A DNA stretch of 64,000 bases from Nocardia rhizosphaerihabitans (GCF_014646295.1 NZ_BMNE01000002.1:188595-252594); one strand, 5' to 3'. Numbered from the stretch's first letter, positions 45,749 to 54,481 are shown. A program made the numbers and translations. The notes: generated from the sequence alone by a model not told the origin.

Positions 45749-47382
45749 TGACTGACACACTGACTACTCCGATCACCCCCACCCCGCCCGTCCGGCAGTC
45801 CCTGCCCGGCCGTGCCTGGGCCCTGGTCCGCAATACCTGGCGCGGCCTCACCAGCATGCGCACCGCCCTGGTGCTGCTGTTCCTGCTGGCGCTGGCGGCC
45901 ATCCCGGGCGCCCTGCTGCCGCAGCGCAGCCTGAACGCGCAGAAGGTCGACCAGTACATCGCCGACCGCCCGACTCTCGGCCCGTGGATGGACCGGTTCG
46001 AGCTGTTCGACGTGTTCGGCAGCTTCTGGTTCACCGCCATCTACGTGCTGCTGTTCATCTCGCTGGTCGGCTGCATCCTGCCGCGCTGCTGGGACCACTA
46101 CAAGGCGCTGCGCACCCCGCCGGTCGCCGCGCCGCGCAATCTCGGCAGGCTGCCGCACCACTTCAGCGAGACCGTCGATCGCGACGCCGAGGAAGTCGTC
46201 GAGCAAGCGCGCGGGCAGCTGCGCGGCTGGCGCGTCGAGGTGCGGCCGGGCAAGCGCGACGGCGAGGTGACGCTGTCCGCGGAGAAGGGCTACCTGCGCG
46301 AGTTCGGCAACCTGGTGTTCCACCTGTCGCTGGTGGGACTGCTGGTCGCGATCGCGCTGGGCAAGCTGTTCGGCTACGAGGGCAATGTCATCGTGATCGC
46401 CAACAACGGCCCCGGCTTCTGCACCACCTCGCCCGCGGTGTTCGACTCCTTCCGCGCGGGCAACACCAACGACGGCACCGGCATGACGCCGCTGTGCATC
46501 AAGGTGAAGGACTTCAAGGCCGACTACCTGCCCACCGGCCAGGCCGAGATGTTCCGCTCGAACGTCGAGTACCAGGCGGGTCAGGACCTGAGCACCGACA
46601 CCTGGCGCAGCACCGAGCTGCGGGTGAACCATCCGCTGCGCGTCGCCGGTGACCGCGTCTACCTGCAGGGCCACGGGTTCGCGCCGACGTTCACCGTCAC
46701 CTTCCCGAACGGGCAGACCCGCACCGAGACGATCCAGTGGCGGCCCGACGACGCCCAGACGTTCCTGTCCAGCGGTGTGCTGCGGATCGACCCGCCCGGC
46801 GGCATGTACGCCACCGACGAGGAGCGGCGCCAGAACCAGATCGCCATCGAGGGCCTGTTCGCGCCGACGGCGATGTTCCACGGCAGCCTGCTCACCTCGT
46901 CGTTCCCGACGATGGACGATCCGGCCGTTGCGGTCGACATCTATCGCGGCAACACCGGCCTCGACACCGGCCGCTCGCAGTCGCTGTTCTCGCTGGATCC
47001 GGAGATGATCAAGCAGGGCCGGCTCACCAAGGAAGCGCGGGTCAACCTGCGTCCGGGCGAGTCGACCACGCTGCCCAGCGGCGCGAAGGTCACCTTCGAC
47101 GGCGCGCAGGAGTTCGTGAACCTGCAGGTCTCGCATGACCCGGCCCAGCAGTGGGTGCTGGTGAGCGCGCTGACGATGATGGCCGGACTGCTGGTGTCGC
47201 TGCTGGTGAAACGCCGCCGGATCTGGATCCGGTCGTACCCCGCCGAGGCCGCGGCAGGTACCGTGGATCAACGACGGACCGTAGTAGAGATGGGCGGTCT
47301 GGCCAGAAGCGATCAGGCGGGCTGGGGCGGCGAATTCGACCGGCTGCGCGCGCGGGTACTGGACGCGGAAACGGAGAACTGA
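45748..47382 (+). CDS. resB: Cytochrome c biogenesis protein ResB (System II)
   Basis: A 544-residue protein with three N-terminal membrane helices (MRTALVLLFLLALAAIPGALLP; FTAIYVLLFISLVGCILPR; NLVFHLSLVGLLVAIALGK), a large external domain (about 225-470) and a final helix (WVLVSALTMMAGLLVSLLV). With CcsB it forms the haem export/ligation complex attaching haem to CXXCH. Confidence 0.93.
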   Translation: MTDTLTTPITPTPPVRQSLPGRAWALVRNTWRGLTSMRTALVLLFLLALAAIPGALLPQRSLNAQKVDQYIADRPTLGPWMDRFELFDVFGSFWFTAIYVLLFISLVGCILPRCWDHYKALRTPPVAAPRNLGRLPHHFSETVDRDAEEVVEQARGQLRGWRVEVRPGKRDGEVTLSAEKGYLREFGNLVFHLSLVGLLVAIALGKLFGYEGNVIVIANNGPGFCTTSPAVFDSFRAGNTNDGTGMTPLCIKVKDFKADYLPTGQAEMFRSNVEYQAGQDLSTDTWRSTELRVNHPLRVAGDRVYLQGHGFAPTFTVTFPNGQTRTETIQWRPDDAQTFLSSGVLRIDPPGGMYATDEERRQNQIAIEGLFAPTAMFHGSLLTSSFPTMDDPAVAVDIYRGNTGLDTGRSQSLFSLDPEMIKQGRLTKEARVNLRPGESTTLPSGAKVTFDGAQEFVNLQVSHDPAQQWVLVSALTMMAGLLVSLLVKRRRIWIRSYPAEAAAGTVDQRRTVVEMGGLARSDQAGWGGEFDRLRARVLDAETEN

Positions 47383-48347
47383 TGCCGATCGACGAAACGC
47401 TGTCGCGCTACAGCGACTTCGCCTTCATGTCGGCCATGGCGGTCTATGCCCTGGCGACGGTGCTGCTGCTAGTGCAGTACGCCTCGGCGCGGGCCAAGCA
47501 GGTCGCCGCGCGCGAACTGGTCACCGCGGGCGCGCCCGCCGACCCGTCGCTGCCCGGCCGCATCGAGACGCCGGTTGCGAAGCCGACCGCCGAACGTCTC
47601 GGCAACATGGCGTTCGCGGTACTGCTGGTCGGCGCCGTGCTGCACGTCGGCTCGATCGTGCTGCGCGGGTTCGCCACCCACCGTTTCCCGCTGGGCAACA
47701 TGTACGAGTTCACGACGATGGCCACCGCGGCCGCCGTGGTGATCGGCCTGTACTTCCTGCGCGATCAGCGCTACCGGTCCATGTGGGTGTTCCTGCTGGT
47801 CCCGGTGCTGATCCTGATGTTCCTGGCGGGCACGGTCCTCTACGCCGACGCCGCGCCCGTCGTCCCCGCGCTGCGCTCGTTCTGGCTGCCCATCCACGTC
47901 ACCATCGTCAGCATCGGCAGCGGCGTCTTCCTGGTCTCGGGCGTGGCCAGCCTGCTGTACCTGTACCGCATGCGCCAGCCCGCGGGCGAAGAGTCGAACA
48001 ACATCCTCGGCACCATCGCCCGCCGCCTCCCCGACGCCCGCACCCTCGACCAGCTCGCCTACAAAACCACCATCATCGGCTTCCCCCTCTTCGGCGCAGG
48101 CGTCATCCTCGGCGCCATCTGGGCCGAAGCCGCCTGGGGCCGCTTCTGGGGCTGGGACCCCAAGGAAACCTGCTCCTTCATCGCCTGGGTCCTCTACGCG
48201 GCGTATTTGCACGCCCGAGCCACCTCGGGTTGGCGCGACACCAAGGCCGCCTGGATCAACATCGCCGGCTTCGTAGCCATGCTCTTCAACCTCTTCATCA
48301 TCAACATGGTGATCAGCGGTCTGCACAGCTACGCCGGTCTGAACTGA
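47382..48347 (+). CDS. ccsB: Cytochrome c biogenesis protein CcsB/ResC (System II)
   Basis: A 321-residue membrane protein with about eight helices. The haem-handling WWD motif is WGRFWGWDPKETCSFIAW. External and membrane His residues in LPIHVTIVSIG and YAAYLHARA are the expected haem ligands. It overlaps resB by one base (TGATG) and closes the hemL-to-ccsB run. Confidence 0.94.
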   Translation: MPIDETLSRYSDFAFMSAMAVYALATVLLLVQYASARAKQVAARELVTAGAPADPSLPGRIETPVAKPTAERLGNMAFAVLLVGAVLHVGSIVLRGFATHRFPLGNMYEFTTMATAAAVVIGLYFLRDQRYRSMWVFLLVPVLILMFLAGTVLYADAAPVVPALRSFWLPIHVTIVSIGSGVFLVSGVASLLYLYRMRQPAGEESNNILGTIARRLPDARTLDQLAYKTTIIGFPLFGAGVILGAIWAEAAWGRFWGWDPKETCSFIAWVLYAAYLHARATSGWRDTKAAWINIAGFVAMLFNLFIINMVISGLHSYAGLN

Positions 48348-48403
48348 CTTTCCGTACGCAGAGTTTCACGGCACCCCGCGGCAGCTGATGGGAGAATCCC
48401 CGG

Positions 48404-48771
48404 GTGCCAACACTGTGGGGGACGGCCGTTCGGTGGGTCGATGACGACGACACCATCGGCGGAGCATCGAAGTCCAGTTCACCGATGCGGAAGGTGCCGT
48501 GCATTCCGTGATCGACAAACTGCCGATCTTCTTCGCATCGGTTGACGACTACCCGACCCCGTCCTCGCCCTACCCGATCCCGTGTCCCCTCGATGTAGTC
48601 ATCAGCGAGCACCTCGAAGGCAGCCGCACCGCAGTAGATCTCCGATGGGCGGAGTCGACCACCGATCAGATCCGTTTCGTCGTCCGTACGGCCGAGATCG
48701 AGACTGGATCGGTCGCTGAGCGGGAACGACAAAGCCCGGCGCTCGGGGAGCGTCCGGGCCTTCGTCGGTGA
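48404..48771 (+). pseudogene. Small hypothetical gene broken by a one-base frameshift
   Basis: GTG 48404 reads VPTLWGTAVRWVDDDDTIGG in one frame; the coherent continuation SIEVQFTDAEGAVHSVIDK, LPIFFASVDDYP and VVISEHLEGSRTAVDLRW lies in the frame one base back. Adding one A near 48463 joins them. The C-terminal 15 codons run through a terminator hairpin, so the natural end may also be altered. I do not recognise the family; size and style resemble small actinobacterial immunity-type or accessory proteins, which is only a guess. Confidence 0.45.
48734..48759. terminator. Hairpin between the frameshifted gene and the zinc-ribbon gene
   Basis: GCCCGG pairs with CCGGGC and CGCTC with GAGCG, with a one-base bulge and a GGG loop. 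It lies between convergent genes and is followed on the plus strand by CTTCGTC. Confidence 0.45.
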
Positions 48772-48777
48772 TCGGGA

Positions 48778-49431
48778 TCAGCAGTAGTAGCAGATCTTGT
48801 TGGCCGGGAGTTCGACGTGGCAGTTGAGGCAGACGGGCTTGCGGACCGGTTCCGGCTTCGGGACGGTGACGCTGCGCGTCGAGGCTGCGGTGCGCTTGGG
48901 CTTGGTTGCGGCTTCGGCTGCTTCGGCGGTGGCGAGGTCCTGGGAGGTCTGCTGGCGCAGGGCCGCGACCTTGGGGGGAAGGGTGGGGAGGCCGCCGTCG
49001 GCGGGGAGGTCGGTGGCGTAGTGCTGGTAGCACTGCCAGCGGGCGGCGGCGGCGTGCATTTCCAGGTCGTCGGGGATGGGCAGGCCCGCGAGTTCGAGGA
49101 TGTAGCGGTAGCCGGTGCCCACCGTCTGGTTCTTGCGCACGCACAGCGCGCTCAGCGGCGGCTCGTTGTTCTTGTGACAGTGCTCGGCGACCTTGTCCAG
49201 TACGACCGGCAGCCAGTGCTGCCACTTCACCTGTGTGCGGATCCCGGATTCCTCCTGGACCAGCTCGGCCAACTCGGTGTTGACGATGAAGTTGTTGAAC
49301 CTGGTCGCGGTGTCGGCGAGCACCTCGTGCGCCGCGCGGGTCCACGCCGACCTGGCCTCGGTGAACGTCACGGCGCTGCCGTCGGCCGCGCGCCAAGTGG
49401 TCGGAATGGAACTCTGCTGCACATCGATCAC
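48778..49431 (-). CDS. Unrecognised protein with C-terminal CxxC-x9-CxxC zinc ribbon
   Basis: A 217-residue protein. Residues about 40-120 hold a compact motif set: FNNFIVNTELAELVQEESGI, WLPVVLDKVAEHCHKNNEPP and LSALCVRKNQTVGTGY, a pattern I recall from unannotated actinobacterial proteins but cannot name. A Lys/Thr/Ala-rich linker leads to the end CLNCHVELPANKICYYC, a metal ribbon ending at the last residue. The start is GTG 49431. It could bind nucleic acid; this is inference. Confidence 0.6.
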   Translation of the reverse strand: MIDVQQSSIPTTWRAADGSAVTFTEARSAWTRAAHEVLADTATRFNNFIVNTELAELVQEESGIRTQVKWQHWLPVVLDKVAEHCHKNNEPPLSALCVRKNQTVGTGYRYILELAGLPIPDDLEMHAAAARWQCYQHYATDLPADGGLPTLPPKVAALRQQTSQDLATAEAAEAATKPKRTAASTRSVTVPKPEPVRKPVCLNCHVELPANKICYYC

Positions 49432-49503
49432 CGGAATACGTTATCTACCCGGGTCTTTCGCGGTGCAATCGGGGGTATGTGGGTAAGCTCACGCGCGCGA
49501 GCG

Positions 49504-49695
49504 CTACGGCTCGGACGGGCCGGAGTCGTCGCGGTGCTGCTTGCCGAGGCGCCAGAGGAATTCCGGATCGTCGTCGGGGCCGAGGATCGGTCTGCGCGGA
49601 GATGGGCCGGGCTTCTGTGGTCCGAACGCCTTCCAGCACAACACCGCGACGGCCGCGATTGCGATGAGGGCCAACAGGTACGTCACGTCGCTCAC
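49504..49695 (-). CDS. Small single-helix membrane protein (63 aa)
   Basis: An N-terminal membrane helix (TYLLALIAIAAVAVLCWKAF) is followed by a Pro-rich, charged tail RRPILGPDDDPEFLWRLGKQ. GTG 49695 follows GGAGGTGA, a good ribosome site. No family recognised. Confidence 0.55.
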   Translation of the reverse strand: MSDVTYLLALIAIAAVAVLCWKAFGPQKPGPSPRRPILGPDDDPEFLWRLGKQHRDDSGPSEP

Positions 49696-49802
49696 CTCCT
49701 GCTATCGAGGGTAGCCGTGTACGCGCCGTGTGCACATCCGCAACGGAAGGGAAATTTCCGGCAAACGCGAGCCCGCCAGAGGACTCGCGTCGGCCGGTCG
49801 GG

Positions 49803-50012
49803 TCAGCGGGGTGCTGCCTCGGTGGTGAGCGATTTGAGCAACTGCAGAACCTCGGACTCGCGGAATCGGCGATGTCCGCCCGGCGTGCGCAGCGAACCGA
49901 GCCTGCCCGCATGAGCCCACCGGGTGACGGTCTTGGGGTCTACGTGGAACATTGCGGCCACTTGGCCTGGTGTCAGCAGAGTGTCCTGGCCGCCGACGGT
50001 GATCGCAGTCAT
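49803..50012 (-). CDS. bldC: Developmental transcription factor BldC (MerR-like short HTH)
   Basis: A 69-residue DNA-binding protein, nearly all one winged HTH: LLTPGQVAAMFHVDPKTVTR, then WAHAGRLGSLRTPGGHRRFR. This is the BldC pattern of Streptomyces, where BldC binds direct repeats cooperatively and delays sporulation; in Nocardia the role is not established. GAGAGG precedes ATG 50012. The frame remains open upstream but without homology. Confidence 0.9.
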   Translation of the reverse strand: MTAITVGGQDTLLTPGQVAAMFHVDPKTVTRWAHAGRLGSLRTPGGHRRFRESEVLQLLKSLTTEAAPR

Positions 50013-50164
50013 AGCTAACCTCTCCGTTCTCGACAGTTCCCTCATCAGATGGCGCCATCGTCGCACTGCGACCCCCACGTAGTCGAACCACCTACTTTTG
50101 GTAAAGGGGAAGTAATAGACAAAAGCCGCGAACGGGGCCGCATCGGCCCAGGCCGCGGCGGGGT

Positions 50165-50170
50165 TAGGCT
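50165..50170 (+). promoter_or_regulatory. Probable -10 box (TAGGCT) of the DUF4229 gene, leaderless
   Basis: TAGGCT ends 6 nt before GTG 50177. Confidence 0.5.
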
Positions 50171-50176
50171 GTTGTC

Positions 50177-50503
50177 GTGAGTGAAGCAACTGGTCAGCAA
50201 GGCTCTGGCGCGGGAAAGCGGCTGGTCCGCAATCTAGCCCTCTACACGCTGGCCCGCCTCGGGCTCGTCGTGGTGATCGCCGCGGTGATCGTCGGCGTCG
50301 CCAAGCTCATCGGCGTCGAGGTGCCGATCATCGTCGCGGCGCTGTTCGCGCTGATCGTCGCGATGCCGCTGTCGCTGACTCTGTTCAAGAAGCTGCGCAC
50401 GAAGGTCAACGAGGACATCGCCATCGTCGACGCGCGCCGCCGCCAGGACAAGGCGCAGCTGCGGGCCCGGTTGCGGGGTGACGACGACGGGTCGGCTGCG
50501 TGA
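50177..50503 (+). CDS. DUF4229 domain-containing membrane protein
   Basis: A 108-residue protein. Two helices ([20 protein letters not shown] and [20 protein letters not shown]) are followed by a charged cytosolic tail [20 protein letters not shown], the DUF4229 layout. Function unknown. It overlaps the cysteine desulfhydrase gene by 4 nt. Confidence 0.8.
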   Translation: MSEATGQQGSGAGKRLVRNLALYTLARLGLVVVIAAVIVGVAKLIGVEVPIIVAALFALIVAMPLSLTLFKKLRTKVNEDIAIVDARRRQDKAQLRARLRGDDDGSAA

Positions 50504-51585
50504 AATACCTCGACCGCAGCGCCCCGCGTGACTGGGTCGACAATGCCGTCCGACTGATCGACGCCGACTCCCAGCGTTCCGCCGACACCCACCTGCTGCG
50601 GTATCCGCTGCCCGCCGACTGGCCGGTGCAGCTCTACCTCAAGGACGAGTCCACCCACATCACCGGCAGCCTCAAGCATCGGCTGGCACGGTCGCTGTTC
50701 CTGTACGCGATCTGCAACGGCTGGGTCACCGAGGGCACGACGGTGGTCGAGGCGTCGTCGGGATCGACGGCGGTGAGCGAGGCCTATTTCGCGAAGCTGC
50801 TCGGCCTGGATTTCGTCGCGGTGATGCCGGCTGGCACCTCGCCGCAGAAGGTCGCGCTGATCGAAGCACAGGGCGGCCGTTGCCATTTCGTCGAGCGCGC
50901 CCCGGAGATGTACACCGAGGCCAAGCGCCTCGCCGCCGAGACCGGCGGGCATTTCATGGACCAGTTCACCCATGCCGAGCGCGCCACCGACTGGCGCGGC
51001 AACAACAACATCGCCGAATCCATCTTCGAGCAGCTGACGCTGGAGGCCCACCCGGTGCCGGAGTGGATCGTGGTCGGCGCGGGTACCGGGGGCACCAGCG
51101 CCACGATCGGCCGCTACATCCGCTACCGCAGGCACTCGACGCGCCTGGCCGTCGTCGACCCTGAGCACTCGGCGTTCTTCGGCGGTTACGAGACCGGTGA
51201 CGCGGGCTACGAGACCGGAATGCCGTCGCGGATCGAGGGAATCGGCCGTCCGCGGGTCGAGCCGTCCTTCGTCGGGCAGGTGGTCGACCGGATGATCATG
51301 GTGCCGGACGCGGCCTCGGTCGCCACCGCGCGTCACGCCAGCACCGTGCTCGGCCGTCGCGTCGGCGGCTCGACCGGCACCAACCTGTGGGGCGCTTTCC
51401 ATCTGGTGTCCGAAATGCTGGGCCAGGGTCGCAGCGGCAGCGTCGTCACCCTGCTGTGCGACGGCGGCGACCGGTACGCGGGCACCTATTTCGACGATGC
51501 CTGGGTCGAGGGCCAGAGTCTCGACCTCATCGGCCCGACCGCCGTCCTCACCGAGTTCGCCGCGACGGGTCGCTGGCACGGTTGA
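50500..51585 (+). CDS. PLP-dependent cysteine desulfhydrase/cysteine synthase family protein (Cds1-like)
   Basis: A 361-residue fold-type II PLP enzyme. The Schiff-base lysine lies in [16 protein letters not shown] and the PLP phosphate loop is [35 protein letters not shown] marks the substrate loop. It is closest, from memory, to mycobacterial Cds1 (Rv3684), which releases H2S, pyruvate and ammonia from cysteine. GTG 50500 overlaps the DUF4229 stop. Confidence 0.85.
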   Translation: MKYLDRSAPRDWVDNAVRLIDADSQRSADTHLLRYPLPADWPVQLYLKDESTHITGSLKHRLARSLFLYAICNGWVTEGTTVVEASSGSTAVSEAYFAKLLGLDFVAVMPAGTSPQKVALIEAQGGRCHFVERAPEMYTEAKRLAAETGGHFMDQFTHAERATDWRGNNNIAESIFEQLTLEAHPVPEWIVVGAGTGGTSATIGRYIRYRRHSTRLAVVDPEHSAFFGGYETGDAGYETGMPSRIEGIGRPRVEPSFVGQVVDRMIMVPDAASVATARHASTVLGRRVGGSTGTNLWGAFHLVSEMLGQGRSGSVVTLLCDGGDRYAGTYFDDAWVEGQSLDLIGPTAVLTEFAATGRWHG

Positions 51586-51586
51586 C

Positions 51587-51621
51587 CAGTGAAACCTGAC
51601 CGAGGATGTCAGGTTTCACTG
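51587..51621. repeat. 14-bp inverted repeat between the cds1-like and DHFR-like genes
   Basis: CAGTGAAACCTGAC (51587-51600) pairs perfectly with 51608-51621 across a 7-nt loop. It begins 2 nt after the upstream stop and ends 15 nt before ATG 51637. With no U-run it may be either a terminator or an operator for the DHFR-like gene. Confidence 0.65.
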
Positions 51622-51636
51622 TCAGGATCGGTGTCC

Positions 51637-52179
51637 ATGACGACCCGCTATTACACCGCTACCAGCCTCGACGGCTACATCGCCGACCCCGACAATTCGC
51701 TGGACTGGCTGATGGCCGTCGCCGATGCCGACACCGCTACAGGCGATGTCGGCGAATTCCTGCGCGGCATCGGCGCTCTGTGTCTGGGGTCGACGACCTA
51801 CGAGTGGATGGCGAACAACAATCCACCCGAGACCTGGCACGACAACTACGGTGACCTTCCGACCTGGGTCTTCACCCACCGGGAGCTGCCCGTGCTGCCC
51901 GGCGCGAATGTGCGCTTCGTCGCGGGCGAGGTGAGGCCCGTGCACGAGCAGATGACCGCCGCGGCAGCAGGCCGCGGCATCTGGATCATCGGCGGCGGCG
52001 ACCTCGCCGGACAGTTCGCCGACGCCGGTCTGCTCGACGAGGTGATCGTCGGCATCGCGCCGGTGACGCTCGGTGGCGGCGCGCCCCTGCTGCCGCGGCG
52101 GATCCTGTCCGATCGGCTGCGGCTGGTCGATGTCGAACGTCTGGGCCAGTTCGCCAAACTCGTCTACCGATTGGGCTGA
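51637..52179 (+). CDS. Dihydrofolate reductase family protein (RibD C-terminal-like)
   Basis: A 180-residue DHFR-fold reductase. It begins RYYTATSLDGYIADPDNSLDWL, has LCLGSTTYEWMANNNPP, the NADPH loop IWIIGGGDLAGQF and the end RLVDVERLGQFAKLVYRLG. These stand-alone proteins reduce pterin- or flavin-like or other substrates with NADPH; the true substrate is unknown. A 14-bp inverted repeat precedes it. Confidence 0.87.
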   Translation: MTTRYYTATSLDGYIADPDNSLDWLMAVADADTATGDVGEFLRGIGALCLGSTTYEWMANNNPPETWHDNYGDLPTWVFTHRELPVLPGANVRFVAGEVRPVHEQMTAAAAGRGIWIIGGGDLAGQFADAGLLDEVIVGIAPVTLGGGAPLLPRRILSDRLRLVDVERLGQFAKLVYRLG

Positions 52180-52187
52180 GCCGCGTC

Positions 52188-52231
52188 GTCAATTTTTGTT
52201 GACAACCCACGATTCGTCAATCAAAATTGAC
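52188..52231 (+). promoter_or_regulatory. Twin GTCAA-TTGAC operators over the HTH/Clp-N promoter
   Basis: Site 1 GTCAATTTTTGTTGAC (52188-52203) and site 2 GTCAATCAAAATTGAC (52216-52231) have the same arms and are 28 nt apart. TTGACA in site 1 is a perfect -35; CAAAAT in site 2 sits 17 nt later as -10, just before ATG 52235. A bound HTH protein would shut this promoter. Confidence 0.72.
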
Positions 52232-52234
52232 GCC

Positions 52235-52456
52235 ATGACCGATGCAACAACGCTCGCCTCGGCGGCGGGTAATCCCGATCCGGCGGTCGGACTGCGCGCG
52301 GTGCTCGCCCTGCGCAGGCTGGCCGACCGGCTCGAATCCATCCAGGTGGCCAATGCCAGGGCCAACGGCTGGTCGTGGCAGGCGATTGCCGAAGCGCTCG
52401 AGGTGAGCAAGCAAGCGGTGCATCAGAAGCACAATCGGAAGGGCGGAACCCGCTGA
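52235..52456 (+). CDS. Small helix-turn-helix regulator paired with a Clp-N protein
   Basis: A 73-residue protein ending in a HTH: LADRLESIQVANARANGWSW, then QAIAEALEVSKQAVHQKHNR. GLRAVLALRRLADRLE forms a leading helix. The ATG lies 3 nt after a palindromic operator, so it is probably leaderless and autoregulated. Its stop overlaps the Clp-N gene by one base (TGATG). It probably represses this two-gene operon in response to stress. Confidence 0.75.
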   Translation: MTDATTLASAAGNPDPAVGLRAVLALRRLADRLESIQVANARANGWSWQAIAEALEVSKQAVHQKHNRKGGTR

Positions 52457-53031
52457 TGTTCGAGAAATTCACGCGACAGGCCAGGGTGGCGGTGGTCAGC
52501 GCCCAGGACGACGCCAAGGAGCTGGGCGCCAAGCAGATCGGGCCGGAGCACGTGCTGCTCGGCGTGGTGTCCAACGCCGAACCCGGCTTGCGGACGGTGC
52601 TCGACGCGCGCGGCGTCACCGCCGACGGTGTGCGCACCGCCCTCGCCGAACGCGCGAGCGTGACGCCGCTGGGCGCCGACGACGCCGAGGCTCTGCGTTC
52701 GATCGGCATCGACCTGGACGCGGTGCAGGCCAGCATCGCCGAGAACTTCGGCCCTGACGCCTGGGGCCGGGCCGAACCGGAGGCCAAGCGCGGTGTGTTC
52801 GGCCGGCTGCTCGGCTCGGGGCACATCCCGTTCACCGGCACGGCCAAGAAGACGCTCGAACTCGCCCTGCGCGAGGCGATCCATCGCAAGGAGCGCGAGA
52901 TCTCCACGGCCTACCTGCTGCTGGGGATCCTGCGTGCCGCCGACCCCGCCACCACGGACCTGCTCGGCGGCCGCGACGGAGTCTCCGCACTGCGCACCGA
53001 CATCTACGGGATGCTCGACCAAGCAGCGTGA
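52456..53031 (+). CDS. Stand-alone Clp protease N-terminal (Clp-N) repeat protein
   Basis: A 191-residue protein with two Clp-N motifs as in ClpC: FTRQARVAVVSAQDDAKELG with IGPEHVLLGVV, and GTAKKTLELALREAIHRKER with ISTAYLLLGILRA. The AAA+ ATPase part of ClpC is absent, so it may bind substrates or adaptors of ClpC/ClpP, or compete for them. It forms a tightly coupled pair with the upstream HTH gene. Confidence 0.85.
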   Translation: MFEKFTRQARVAVVSAQDDAKELGAKQIGPEHVLLGVVSNAEPGLRTVLDARGVTADGVRTALAERASVTPLGADDAEALRSIGIDLDAVQASIAENFGPDAWGRAEPEAKRGVFGRLLGSGHIPFTGTAKKTLELALREAIHRKEREISTAYLLLGILRAADPATTDLLGGRDGVSALRTDIYGMLDQAA

Positions 53032-53081
53032 ATTCCGTGTCGGGTGTGTGTCAGTCCCGCCGCATTGTCCGTTTTCGGGCC

Positions 53082-53087
53082 TAGCAT
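53082..53087 (+). promoter_or_regulatory. Probable -10 box (TAGCAT) of the holin-like gene, leaderless
   Basis: TAGCAT ends 7 nt before ATG 53095; no ribosome-binding site between. Confidence 0.45.
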
Positions 53088-53094
53088 TGCGTGT

Positions 53095-53490
53095 ATGCAG
53101 CTAGCAATACGGTTGGTCATCAACGCCATTGCCATTTGGGCGGCGGCCGCGTGGATCGACAAAATCGATATCTACGTGCCGCCAGAGTGGTCGTCCGAGT
53201 GGGGGAACTGGGGCAAGGCCCTGGTCCTGCTCATCGTCGCCCTCGTGTTCACGGGCGTCAACGCCGTGATCAAGCCGATCGTGAAACTTCTGTCGCTGCC
53301 GTTCGTGATCCTCACGCTCGGTCTGTTCCTGTTGCTGGTGAACGCGGCGATGCTGTGGCTCACCGCCAAGATCACCGAGATCACCGACTACGGCCTGCGC
53401 GTCGACGGCTTCTGGGCCGCCCTGTGGGGTGGTGTGATCATCACGCTGGTCAACTGGGTGCTCGGCATCCTGGTGCCCGACGGCGACTAG
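53095..53490 (+). CDS. Phage holin family 4-type membrane protein
   Basis: A 131-residue protein with four helices: about 4-20, 38-60, 67-90 and 104-124. VFTGVNAVIKPIVKLLSLPF, VILTLGLFLLLVNAAMLWLT and FWAALWGGVIITLVNWVLG match the holin-4 family, widespread in non-phage chromosomes. No endolysin or phage gene is adjacent, so a lysis role is unlikely. Confidence 0.85.
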   Translation: MQLAIRLVINAIAIWAAAAWIDKIDIYVPPEWSSEWGNWGKALVLLIVALVFTGVNAVIKPIVKLLSLPFVILTLGLFLLLVNAAMLWLTAKITEITDYGLRVDGFWAALWGGVIITLVNWVLGILVPDGD

Positions 53491-53531
53491 CAGGCGGCTG
53501 CTTCGGGCTCCGCTGAATTGCCGGACGGCGA

Positions 53532-54401
53532 CTAAGCGAGCCCGACGGCCAGCGCGCTCAGCGCCGACCAGGCCAGCAGCGCCAGCCCGGAATCACGCAG
53601 GGCGGGAATCAGTTCCAGCCCGCCCTTGCCCGTGCGCACGGGGGTGTTGGCCCGGATCGCCAGCGGCAACGCCAGCAGTCCGGCCAGCGCCAACGGCGTG
53701 CGGGCGATCAGCGCGAGGCTGATCACGAACGGCGCCGCGAGCAGCACAAGATGCAGGGTGCGGGTGCGTGCGTCGCCGAGTTTCACCGCGAGGGTGACCT
53801 TCCCGGCTTCGGTGTCGGTGGGGATGTCACGCAGGTTGTTGGCCACCAGCACCGCGCTGGAGAACGCGCCGACCCCGATCGCCAGCAGCAGCCCGACCCA
53901 GTCGACCCGCAGTGCCTGCACGTACTGGGTGCCGAGCACCGCGACCAGACCGAAGAACACGAACACCGCGATCTCACCGAAACCGCTGTAGCCGTAGGGC
54001 TTGCTGCCGCCGGTATAGAACCAGGCGCCCGCCAGGCACAGCGCGCCGATGAGCACCAGCCACCACGCCGTCGTCACGGCCAGCACTAGCCCGGCGACCG
54101 CGCCGATCGCCAGGCTCAGCACGGCGGCATTGCGGACGGCCGTGGGGGAGGCCAGCTTCGAGCCGACCAGCCGCAGCGGGCCGACCCGCACGTCGTCGGT
54201 GCCGCGGATGCCGTCGGAGTAGTCGTTGGCGTAGTTCACCCCGACGATCAGTGCCAGCGAAACCAGCAGCGCCAGTATCGCTTTCCACCAGACGGCCCCG
54301 CCGATCGATGCGGCGGCACCGGTACCCGCGAGTACCGGCGCGATCGCGTTGGGCAGCGTCCGCGGCCGGGCGCCCTCGATCCATTCCGCTGCTGTAGCCA
54401 T
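53532..54401 (-). CDS. menA: 1,4-dihydroxy-2-naphthoate polyprenyltransferase
   Basis: A 289-residue membrane prenyltransferase that attaches the isoprenoid tail in menaquinone synthesis. The first Asp motif is [15 protein letters not shown], the second [39 protein letters not shown] starts the first helix; about eight to nine helices follow. ATG 54401 fits the family start; the upstream continuation is a shadow frame. Confidence 0.94.
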   Translation of the reverse strand: MATAAEWIEGARPRTLPNAIAPVLAGTGAAASIGGAVWWKAILALLVSLALIVGVNYANDYSDGIRGTDDVRVGPLRLVGSKLASPTAVRNAAVLSLAIGAVAGLVLAVTTAWWLVLIGALCLAGAWFYTGGSKPYGYSGFGEIAVFVFFGLVAVLGTQYVQALRVDWVGLLLAIGVGAFSSAVLVANNLRDIPTDTEAGKVTLAVKLGDARTRTLHLVLLAAPFVISLALIARTPLALAGLLALPLAIRANTPVRTGKGGLELIPALRDSGLALLAWSALSALAVGLA

Positions 54402-54408
54402 GGGTCGA

Positions 54409-54414
54409 AGCCTA
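54409..54414 (-). promoter_or_regulatory. Probable -10 box (TAGGCT) of menA, leaderless
   Basis: On the minus strand TAGGCT ends 7 nt before ATG 54401 with no ribosome site. Confidence 0.5.
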
Positions 54415-54481
54415 GTGGGGCACCGGCGCGCAGCGCACGGCCGGAGCGAATGCGGAGGTACGCCTGGCCTCGGCGGCTGTA

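Noticed and set aside
48778..49431. Frameshifted gene plus zinc-ribbon neighbour as a toxin-immunity pair
   Set aside because: The genes are convergent, neither has a toxin signature, and one is broken; nothing but proximity supports pairing.
53095..53490. Holin-like protein considered as prophage evidence
   Set aside because: This family is common in normal chromosomes and no lysis or structural phage gene is adjacent.
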